Part shown: positions 1 to 7,036 of the stretch, piece by piece | Position numbering within the stretch: the first letter of the stretch is position 1 | Layout of the letters: each line of letters starts with the position of its first letter | Assembly (NCBI GenBank): GCA_016707525.1 | Contig: JADJHP010000004.1 | Location: 372,001 to 436,000, forward strand | Source: Ignavibacteriota bacterium | Lineage (GTDB): Bacteria; Bacteroidota; Ignavibacteria; UBA10030; UBA6906 | Direction of reading: 5' to 3' | Length of the DNA stretch: 64,000 bases | Notes under the pieces: model-generated | The model's database searches: none | What the model was told of the DNA's origin: nothing | The model's input: the letters and a program-made list of their open reading frames with translations, nothing else | Made by a program: the position numbers and the translations under genes

Positions 1-2771
1 CCGGGATCTAGATCCGTATTTGTCACTTCAGCAACCTCTTCGCCGAGAGGGCTGTACACCACCAACCGCACTCGAGCCCGAACTGGCAGTCCAAATGAAA
101 TTGTCGTAGTAGGGTTAAATGGGTTCGGATAGTTCTGCTGGAGAACCCAGTCATTGGGCACTCCTTGCAGGGGATTTGCCACAGACAACATTGAACGGAC
201 AAAATGTCCCCTCGTGCTGTACGGCCCCCACCCCGCCAGGTTGTGTGCCCGTACTCGCCAATAGTACTCAATGCTCTTCACCATGCTTCGGATTACTGTC
301 GACGTATCTGTCAGCAGGGAGTCCGTTGCTTTTATGGTAAATGCTGAATCGATACTGTACTCCATCCAGTACTTGTCTACGAACGGCCCAGTCGAGTTCC
401 ATCTCAAACTAAGCGTATCGGCATTCACCACGGTGTTCTGAGAAGGTTGAACAAGCACAACGACGTTTGGTAGGGATAAACCCGTCGAAAACTTCCATGC
501 CTCTGAATATGTACTCACCCCCGCCGCTGCATTGTAAGCGTTCACATGCCACCAATATGATGTCAGGAACGAAAGCGAATGCAACACAGCGAATGTATCC
601 ACCGTCGGATAGTCTCGCTGAATAAGTCCCGACGTGAATGTAGAATCTCCGCCAACTTGCAGATGAAACGAGGTTGCCCCGACTGGCCGGGTCCATCTGA
701 CCGTCACAGGCGTATCCAATCCTGTGATCGATGGTGCCGGTGCGATCATGATTGGTATCGTGGTGTCGATCAACTTGGTCTTGAACGGCCGTCGCTCAGA
801 CCATGGTCCGAATACGCTACCGTCCTTTGCGCGGACATGCCAATAATAGGTCTGGGCATATTGCAGTCCTGCAACGCTCCGTGAAGTATCGACCTCGGCG
901 CTATCATTCAATATCAGACTTGATACCAATGAACTATCAGTCCCGACCTGGATATGAAAAGCGGTTGCCCCTACTGGGCGCGTCCACCGTAGTGAAGGCG
1001 AAACAGGCACTTCTGTGGCGCCACTGTCCGGGGAGATGAGTTTGGGGACGGACACCGTCACAGTGAACAACGGGCCGTGCCAGTAGCCCCCGTCGGTCAC
1101 AAGCGGTCCGCCGGAGAAGACTGTATTAGCGGATACGCTCAGAGAATAGTTGCCGGCCTGAGCGGGTGTTGCATACAGCGACACCGTGCGCGACTGTCCT
1201 GTGGCATAGGTCTGTGCCATCCCTACAACCTGCCCATCGTAAGGCAGAGCCCTATCTCGATCAAAGTAAATTCTCGGATAGGCGTCAGCTACGCTGGCGC
1301 CAGCGAAGGCAGGATTGGCCACTTCAATGTCGATGCGGATCTGGGTACCAAGCGAAATAGTCTTCGGAGTCAGTGGATCCAAGGGAAACAACTCGTTCGT
1401 GGCATTATCATAGACGTGCATCGCAGTTATGAGGGGTGTGTTGTGGGTGTGTGTGACGTACGTTGTGACGTCGGCCGAGACGACTACACTACCCTGCCAG
1501 CCCCAGTACTGCTCCCCCCAAGGTGTAGGAATGGCGTTCAATACCTCAAACGAGTAGGTCCCTGGAGACAGGTTGGGGAACGATACCACCGAATTGCTAT
1601 CCGCCGCTTTCTCCGCAACAATTTGATCGAGATAGTTGTATAGGCGCACCTTTGCGGTCGGACCCGTCAGCCCGTCGGAAAGGTCGTTATATAGCGTGAT
1701 GCTCAGTGCCCCGACCGTGTTGTGTACCTTTCTGTAAACGCCGGTGTTGGTCCCCACGTAGATGGCATTGTCGTTGACAACGATGGCCTTCTTTAGTGTC
1801 GGCAGGTTGGAGTTGATGTTTGTCCATGAGGCACCGTCGTTCGTGGACTGCCAGAGAGTGTCCCGAAGGCATGCCCAAAGCACTCCTTTGTGGACAGCGA
1901 TCGGCGAAATGCTCGGAAAAGTATCAGCGCCCGGTTCAGGGAGTGCCGAACTCAAGGATGTCCATGAAGATCCGCCCGCGGGCAGCCTCGTGATGTTCTG
2001 GTACCAATAGCCGGTGCTGGCGATGTAGAAATCAGATCCATCAAGAGCAAGCGCGGTCATGCCAGTCACATTCATCGAAGTCTCTTGTGGTGGTGTGGGA
2101 AGGCCGCTCCATGTCGTACCCCCATCCGTTGACTTGTATGCGAGCATCCTTGTCGTGATTCCGGCGACGGTTCTGTAGACCAGGTAGACATCAGATCCGC
2201 CGTCACCCGTGATGAACCTCTCCGGATAGGTCTCTGGAGGGGACACCATGTAGAAGCTCCCACCGCTCGGCCAAGTTGCTCCCAGATCGGTTGAATATGC
2301 CAATCCGGGAGCCCCCGCAGCACCTGTACCATAGTACCCCCAACCTACAATTATCTTCGATCCTTTTACGGCAAAGCAACTCGGACTTACCGGGGAGGTA
2401 CTAAAAATTGTGGCCCGAGGCAATGTGGACATGTTGACCTGTGACCAGGTTCCAATCCCCTGATTAGTGGAGACAAAGTAACCCATGTTGGTCTTCACCA
2501 TGACGCTGGTGCCGTCAGTTGCTAGTCCGCTGATATTCCCAGCGTTTGTGCCGGCAGAACCGAACACAGTGACGTTTGTCCAGCTCGTACCGCCATTGGT
2601 TGAACAGTAGAGGCCATTGGGGGTTCCGGCCAGGATGTTCGCATTGGTCATGACCATACACTTCACGGTGTCGTTGGACCAGCCGCTATTCACCTTGACC
2701 CAGTCCTGGGCGTCCGCGGATGCGCAGATAGCCACCATCATACAACCTGACATAAGAGTTCTGAGGTTCAT
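1..2771 (-). CDS. Secreted multidomain surface protein with T9SS C-terminal sorting domain (3' end outside window)
   Basis: An uninterrupted minus-strand reading frame runs from an ATG at 2771 to the window edge, giving about 923 residues with no stop seen. The N-terminus is a signal peptide (MNLRTLMSGCMMVAICA). The first half holds beta-propeller/BNR-like repeats of the form STNxGxSWT and STDLGATW (for example STNGGTSWTNV, KSTDGGTTWSGL). The second half holds fibronectin-III-like domains with repeated RWTRPVGAT..FHLQVG cores. The last residues (LQQNYPNPFNPTTTISFGL, then a YSPLGEEVAEV-type strand) are the start of a type A T9SS sorting domain, so only a few dozen residues are missing. It is inferred to cross the outer membrane by T9SS and to sit at the cell surface. 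Its ligand is unknown. A good promoter lies 36 bp upstream of the start. Confidence 0.85.
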   Translation of the reverse strand, partial: MNLRTLMSGCMMVAICASADAQDWVKVNSGWSNDTVKCMVMTNANILAGTPNGLYCSTNGGTSWTNVTVFGSAGTNAGNISGLATDGTSVMVKTNMGYFVSTNQGIGTWSQVNMSTLPRATIFSTSPVSPSCFAVKGSKIIVGWGYYGTGAAGAPGLAYSTDLGATWPSGGSFYMVSPPETYPERFITGDGGSDVYLVYRTVAGITTRMLAYKSTDGGTTWSGLPTPPQETSMNVTGMTALALDGSDFYIASTGYWYQNITRLPAGGSSWTSLSSALPEPGADTFPSISPIAVHKGVLWACLRDTLWQSTNDGASWTNINSNLPTLKKAIVVNDNAIYVGTNTGVYRKVHNTVGALSITLYNDLSDGLTGPTAKVRLYNYLDQIVAEKAADSNSVVSFPNLSPGTYSFEVLNAIPTPWGEQYWGWQGSVVVSADVTTYVTHTHNTPLITAMHVYDNATNELFPLDPLTPKTISLGTQIRIDIEVANPAFAGASVADAYPRIYFDRDRALPYDGQVVGMAQTYATGQSRTVSLYATPAQAGNYSLSVSANTVFSGGPLVTDGGYWHGPLFTVTVSVPKLISPDSGATEVPVSPSLRWTRPVGATAFHIQVGTDSSLVSSLILNDSAEVDTSRSVAGLQYAQTYYWHVRAKDGSVFGPWSERRPFKTKLIDTTIPIMIAPAPSITGLDTPVTVRWTRPVGATSFHLQVGGDSTFTSGLIQRDYPTVDTFAVLHSLSFLTSYWWHVNAYNAAAGVSTYSEAWKFSTGLSLPNVVVLVQPSQNTVVNADTLSLRWNSTGPFVDKYWMEYSIDSAFTIKATDSLLTDTSTVIRSMVKSIEYYWRVRAHNLAGWGPYSTRGHFVRSMLSVANPLQGVPNDWVLQQNYPNPFNPTTTISFGLPVRARVRLVVYSPLGEEVAEVTNTDLDP

Positions 2772-2806
2772 CGTTCCTCTGGAGGGATGTTCAAATACCT
2801 GCGAAT

Positions 2807-2835
2807 AGTATAGGTAGACCGACTGGGATTGTCAA
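2807..2835 (-). promoter_or_regulatory. Promoter for the surface-protein gene
   Basis: On the minus strand TTGACA (2835-2830) is followed after exactly 17 bp by TATACT (2812-2807), about 36 bp before the ATG at 2771. This is an almost ideal -35/-10 pair, and its spacing is the same as at other promoters in this window. A purine-rich AGAGGA ribosome-binding site lies just before the ATG. Confidence 0.6.
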
Positions 2836-3165
2836 TCCAGAAATGGAAAGCTCTCATACACTCGTTTCCGCCCCTGCATCACCACTTGGCATTTACTCGG
2901 CGCTACCTTCGACTGTGGAGGCCCGAACATTCTCTTCAGAATGATATCTGCCTAGCTCTCCTTGCGGATCGGGGCTGACTTGTTCCTCAGCATTTTGTCT
3001 ATGTGATCGAGCAGGTTCTGGTTCATGTGTTTGTCCTTTCAAAATTGTGTGTGATTCCAAGGAGGTGGGTTGTTTCGGAATAAGTGGGCTTCCCCGACCC
3101 CATCCAAGCGCAAGAGGTCCATCTGCTGGCACCTGGATACGATCTTATCTCTTCTTACCTGAACC
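2836..3165. other. Gene-poor stretch between surface gene and integrase remnant
   Basis: No convincing gene is seen here. The one item of note is a 24-codon frame on the minus strand (ATG at 3022, stop near 2951, beginning MNQNLLDHIDKML) preceded by AAAGGAC, a fair ribosome-binding site. It resembles no family I recognise. It could be a small peptide gene or the stub of a gene lost with the neighbouring integrated element. Confidence 0.3.
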
Positions 3166-3467
3166 TCAGGCTGGTGGTATGCCGGACAACTTTTCCGAAC
3201 CCTTCAGGATATTGCGAAAGAGATCCACAGTCCTCTTGGCGTTGTGAATCTCGGCGTACCTCAAGAATTCATCCTGGAACTGGGCGAAGCTGAGAGCGCG
3301 GTGGGACGGCTGGACGAGGGTCTTGAATTCGGTCAGCCCTTTCAGGGCATCCGATCGAGTGGTCGCACCGGTGCTTTTCCAGCGTCTCAGACCATCCTGC
3401 TGGTACACGATATAGTAGAGGCCGTTGGACCTTCTGAATAGGGTGAGTTTTGTGGGGGCGTTGCCAT
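3166..3467 (-). pseudogene. Truncated, frameshifted tyrosine-recombinase (integrase) N-terminus
   Basis: The translated piece (KLTLFRRSNGLYYIVYQQDG, then RRWKSTGATTRSDALKGL and FAQFQDEFLRYAE) matches the arm-binding and SAM-like core-binding N-terminal part of phage-type integrases. About 100 residues remain and the catalytic domain is gone; the frame stops at 3166. An ATG at 3467 with a strong GAGGAGG site upstream is the natural start, but it is out of frame. Adding one C to the run of five (CCCCC on the minus strand, about 3452-3456) restores MATPPTKLTLFRRS. The remnant lies 140 bp past the 3' end of tRNA-Thr, the usual place for an integrase of an element inserted in a tRNA gene. Confidence 0.7.
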
Positions 3468-3603
3468 TGCTAACCTCCTCGTGGCCGGACTACGGCCGAG
3501 TTTGTTAGCACTTCTGTTAGCAGTGGCACAAATGAAAAAGGACCTGGTTTCCCACCTGGGGGGGGGGCGGGCCAACGAAGGGAAGCGCTAAGTCTTGTCG
3601 TTT

Positions 3604-3679
3604 TGGAGCTGGCGGGCGGATTTGAACCGTCGACCTGCTGATTACGAATCAGCTGCTCTACCAGCTGAGCTACGCCAGC
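3604..3679 (-). tRNA. tRNA-Thr (anticodon CGT)
   Basis: A full cloverleaf can be folded. The 7-bp acceptor stem is GCTGGCG/CGCCAGC, the D arm is GCTC-AGCTGGTA-GAGC, and the anticodon stem is GCTGA/TCAGC with loop TTCGTAA, giving anticodon CGT (codon ACG, Thr). The T loop is TTCAAAT, and the T stem has one A-C mismatch. The discriminator T is followed by an encoded CCA (3606-3604). An integrase remnant downstream suggests that the 3' end served as an attachment site. Confidence 0.95.
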
Positions 3680-3687
3680 GAAGGCTA

Positions 3688-3718
3688 TAAAGATAATGAT
3701 TTTTCAATTCCCACGCAA
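3688..3718 (-). promoter_or_regulatory. Promoter of tRNA-Thr
   Basis: On the minus strand TTGCGT (3718-3713) is separated by 17 bp from TATCTT(TA) (3695-3688). This places the likely transcription start within a few bases of the mature tRNA 5' end at 3679. The same TTGCnT-17-TATCTT form occurs before prs and rpmE. Confidence 0.6.
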
Positions 3719-3809
3719 CTCCCGCCGTAGGAAAAGGGAAAATGAGTGGTGCAAGGCGCCGGCGCCTCGCCTCGTAGATCATCCTGCCGCCGAACAGAGA
3801 CGCTCAGTC

Positions 3810-4688
3810 CTAGAACCCCCAGAGCAGGAAGCTGTTGCGCGCATCCTCCATGACCCGCTTCAGATGATACGATCCTACCTTCAAATTGACGAGGGTCGTG
3901 TCCAGGGTCAACGCCGTCGTTGAATCCATGAGAAGCCTCCCCGCCGCCCCCCGACCCGAGCGGATCGAAGCGACGATGTCCGAAAGATCGCCGGTGAGCC
4001 GTGTTGCGTTTTCGATCGGGACGGCCAGGTACGTGCTGTCCATCAACAGTTTCCCCAACGTGCCTTTCCCGGAGCGCAACGAACCGGAGACCGTGGCGAG
4101 ATCGTCCGAGATCCGCGTGATATTGTCCCGCGCCTCCTTCAAGTACGTGGAGTCCATCACGAGCTGACCGATCGTCCCCCTGCCCTCCCGCACCGATCGA
4201 ACGATCGCGGACAGATCTCCCGTGATCTGTTCGACGTTGTCCCCCGTGGTCTTGAGCGTGAGCAGCAACCGGTCGATATCCACCGGAGGCCTCGTCGCGA
4301 TCACACCGTTGTCCTCGATCTCCGGCTGGTTCTCTGTCCCCGGCATGATCACAACGATCTTGTTCCCCATCAACCCTTCGCTGCCGATCGTGGCCACCGC
4401 GTCACTCTTCATGAAGCGATGGGCATCCTCATTGATGAGCATCTCCACACGCACCGTGGTGTCGCTTTCCATGTGAATGCCCTTGACCAGCCCGACCGTG
4501 ACCCCCGAGAATCTCACATTGTTGCCCGCCTGAAGGCCACTCACATCGCGGAAGACGCCGCTGATGCGGAACGTCGAAGCGAAGAACTGCTGCTTGGCAC
4601 TAATATAATAGAGAACCCCTGCGAGCAGGAGAAATCCTATAGCTACGAATATGCCGAGCTTCACGTAGTTGGTCGGGGTCGATCCCAT
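3810..4688 (-). CDS. mlaD: MCE-domain lipid-transport protein MlaD
   Basis: This is the substrate-binding component of an Mla-type ABC system that moves lipids between the membranes. The 292-residue product starts at MGSTPTNYVK; its ATG shares one base with the mlaF stop (TAATG), which decides the start over longer upstream options. One N-terminal membrane helix (residues 8-30) is followed by a single MCE domain (about 37-120). The C-terminal half contains three consecutive 38-residue repeats (167-204, 205-242, 243-280), each opening with a GKGTLGKLLMDSTYL-like motif. It is the last gene of mlaE-mlaF-mlaD. The Mla assignment is firm from family and context, but the transport direction is not known. 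Confidence 0.93.
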   Translation of the reverse strand: MGSTPTNYVKLGIFVAIGFLLLAGVLYYISAKQQFFASTFRISGVFRDVSGLQAGNNVRFSGVTVGLVKGIHMESDTTVRVEMLINEDAHRFMKSDAVATIGSEGLMGNKIVVIMPGTENQPEIEDNGVIATRPPVDIDRLLLTLKTTGDNVEQITGDLSAIVRSVREGRGTIGQLVMDSTYLKEARDNITRISDDLATVSGSLRSGKGTLGKLLMDSTYLAVPIENATRLTGDLSDIVASIRSGRGAAGRLLMDSTTALTLDTTLVNLKVGSYHLKRVMEDARNSFLLWGF

Positions 4689-5536
4689 TACTGCTTCCCT
4701 TTCGTCTGCACTGCACCACCCGTAACGGACCGATCGGCATGCCACGCAAAGAATGAACGCACCCATTCGTCTTCCGATCGCTCCAGCTCATCGTAGGTAC
4801 CACCTGCGACACAGTACCCATCGTTCAACAGGACGATCCTGTCGGCGGCGATGTTGGCACACTCGATGTCATGCGTGATGATGATGGAAGAGGTCTTGTA
4901 CCGTTCCTGAACCTCAAGGAGGAGCCTGCTGATCTCACGCGCGGTGATGGGATCGAGGCCCGTGGTCGGTTCATCGTACAGCATGATCTCCGGTTTCTGG
5001 ATGAGCGTCCGCGCCAACCCGACACGCTTTCGCATGCCGCCGGAAAGTTCCGATGGCATCTTCTCGATCGCTTCGCCCAGGCCGACGTCGTCCAACGCGG
5101 TCTTGATCAACTCCGCCTGCTCTTCCGCAGTGGGCTTGACCTCCAGACTCCTCAACGGGAACGCGAGGTTGTCCCTGACACTCATCGAGTCGTAGAGGGC
5201 GCCGGCCTGGAACAGGAAGCCAATGCGATGCCTCATTGCGGCCAGTTCTTTCTTGTCTACCGTCGTGGTATCCTTCCCAAAAAGCATGATCGTCCCGCTG
5301 TCAGGCTCCAGAAGAGCCACAATACACTTGATCAGCACGGACTTCCCCACCCCCGATCTGCCAAGGACCGCAAGCGTCTCCCCCTTCGCTACCGCAAGAG
5401 AAATATCCTTCAGCACTTCGTGCGTGCCGAAGGCTTTCTTCACATGCTGGATCTCGATCACGTTCTGTGGCTTTCCGGTCTGTGTCTGCGGCGACGGTTC
5501 CGGAGTTGGACCGACCTCTGATGACGCTGCTCTCAT
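4688..5536 (-). CDS. mlaF: ABC transporter ATP-binding protein MlaF
   Basis: The ATPase subunit that powers MlaE-mediated lipid transport. The 282-residue protein has Walker A GRSGVGKS at 59-66, Q-loop Q110, signature LSGGM at 164-168, Walker B IMLYDE at 184-189 and switch His222. The first 25 residues form a Pro/Thr/Gln-rich extension not needed for the fold. It lies 15 bp after mlaE, and its stop overlaps the mlaD start, so the three genes form one operon. Confidence 0.95.
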   Translation of the reverse strand: MRAASSEVGPTPEPSPQTQTGKPQNVIEIQHVKKAFGTHEVLKDISLAVAKGETLAVLGRSGVGKSVLIKCIVALLEPDSGTIMLFGKDTTTVDKKELAAMRHRIGFLFQAGALYDSMSVRDNLAFPLRSLEVKPTAEEQAELIKTALDDVGLGEAIEKMPSELSGGMRKRVGLARTLIQKPEIMLYDEPTTGLDPITAREISRLLLEVQERYKTSSIIITHDIECANIAADRIVLLNDGYCVAGGTYDELERSEDEWVRSFFAWHADRSVTGGAVQTKGKQ

Positions 5537-5551
5537 GCCTCTGCCCTGTGC

Positions 5552-6352
5552 TTACATGAAAATGCTTGTGATCTGGACGGCGACCATATCAAGAATGAAC
5601 ACTGCCAGCGACGCGGTGACGACCGCGGAGTTCGCAGCCCGTCCCACCCCCTCCGTTCCGGTGTTCGCGTTGTATCCCTTGTAACACCCGATCAGTCCGA
5701 TGGCGGCCCCGAAGAAGAAGGTCTTGATGAACGCAGGAAAGACATCCATGAACGTGAGCTTCGTCAGGGCCTGGGAAAAGAAGAGCGTGAAACTGACATC
5801 TCCACGGATGTTCACTCCGAGGTACGACCCGTAGAATGCGAAGGCATCGGAAAAGACCGTCAACACCGGGATCATCAGCATGGCCGCCACCACCCGCGTG
5901 ACGACAATGTACTTGAAGGGATCCGTACCGGAGACCTGCATGGCATCGATCTGCTCCGTTACACGCATCGATGAGAGTTCTGCACCGATGCCGGAACCGA
6001 CCTTGCCGGCGCAGATGACCGCGGTGATGATGGGGCCGATCTCCCGCACGATCGATACCGCTACCATCGCCGGCAACCAGGACTCTGCCCCGAACTGGGC
6101 CAGCGTCGGCCGCGATTGGATGGTCAGAACGAGCCCTATGATGAACCCCGTGATGCCGACCAGAGCCAGGGATTTGTTGCCGATCAGATACGATTGCTTC
6201 AGGAATTCCCTGATCTCATACGGTGGCTGAAACACGGTCCTGAAGAACCGCACGGCGAACAACGCGAGGGATCCCGTGTCGGCAAGAAATGATCTGACGA
6301 CCGACACGTTGTGCCCGGGCGGTCGTCCCGGTTGACCTGTCCTGATCTTCAT
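5552..6352 (-). CDS. mlaE: MlaE/YrbE-family lipid ABC permease
   Basis: The membrane permease of the Mla lipid transporter. The likely start is MKIRTGQPGR at 6352, preceded by AAGGACC, giving 266 residues. The open frame extends further upstream, but that part is Pro/Arg-rich and unlike the family. The conserved permease core is visible: SRPTLAQFGAESWLPAMVAVS, then VREIGPIITAVICAGKVGSG and AELSSMRVTEQIDAM, with about five hydrophobic segments. It precedes mlaF by 15 bp. A small lipoprotein gene, tamL and tamB lie upstream on the same strand. Confidence 0.94.
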   Translation of the reverse strand: MKIRTGQPGRPPGHNVSVVRSFLADTGSLALFAVRFFRTVFQPPYEIREFLKQSYLIGNKSLALVGITGFIIGLVLTIQSRPTLAQFGAESWLPAMVAVSIVREIGPIITAVICAGKVGSGIGAELSSMRVTEQIDAMQVSGTDPFKYIVVTRVVAAMLMIPVLTVFSDAFAFYGSYLGVNIRGDVSFTLFFSQALTKLTFMDVFPAFIKTFFFGAAIGLIGCYKGYNANTGTEGVGRAANSAVVTASLAVFILDMVAVQITSIFM

Positions 6353-6585
6353 CTGGTCCTTGTACCCCCAATGATGTGCCCCCGGATGTCTTTGCCCCCT
6401 TGGCCTTCCCGCGTCGCCGGAGGCCTCTGCATACGCCCCGGCGTCTGGGCACATGCAGCCACCCTGACCCCGCACTCCGGAGGGATCCCTATCAAGATAC
6501 AGAGGGGATACACTCCGGAGAATCGCCTGAAAGGATGAAAGAGGGCTTAATCCTTCACCCCAACCCGCCGTCACACGATCTGATC

Positions 6586-6933
6586 CTATTTCTCCTCGAC
6601 ATCCACCTTGAGGGCCGGCGGGTCACCGGCCAGAATGGAGATCGTATAATTGTTGTTCGCTGACGCGGTGAAGCTTGTCGACGGCGAGATCGACTCATCC
6701 TGAATGACGGCGGTGACGACGAGACTTCCCTCCGCAACATCCTGGAATGCGCTGTACGTCCCGGTGACGACGCCATTCTGATTGATCGTGTACAGATTCG
6801 CCTGTTTGAACTGGACATTCGCCTTTGTCGGACGCAGATTGGCTACCCGAACACTTGGCGGCTCTTCCTCGGAACATCCGGTGAAGAACGAGAATGCGGC
6901 AAGTGCGACGATCGCACACAGTGTACGTTTCAT
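6586..6933 (-). CDS. Small lipoprotein of unknown function
   Basis: The 115-residue product starts at MKRTLCAIVALAAF (ATG at 6933) behind a strong AAGGAGAAGG site. A hydrophobic leader ends in a lipobox (FFTGC), so it is probably lipidated on the cysteine near residue 20. The mature part (VRVANLRPTKANVQF ... NYTISILAGDPPAL) reads as a small beta-sandwich. It weakly recalls DUF4397-type domains, which I would not assert. It lies between tamL and mlaE on the same strand, so a role in envelope maintenance is inferred from position only. Confidence 0.75.
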   Translation of the reverse strand: MKRTLCAIVALAAFSFFTGCSEEEPPSVRVANLRPTKANVQFKQANLYTINQNGVVTGTYSAFQDVAEGSLVVTAVIQDESISPSTSFTASANNNYTISILAGDPPALKVDVEEK

Positions 6934-7036
6934 GACCTTCTCCTTGATAGTGGACCAACGTGATCCCCCTGTGAGCCTCTCCCCGCTGTCGGTCACGGCA
7001 CCCGCAAGGCCATACGGGTCCATAGCAGCCACACAT

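Noticed and set aside
2893..3132. 79-codon minus-strand frame in the gap before the integrase remnant
   Set aside because: Pro/Gly/Ser-rich with no ribosome-binding site or family pattern. It does not continue the integrase.
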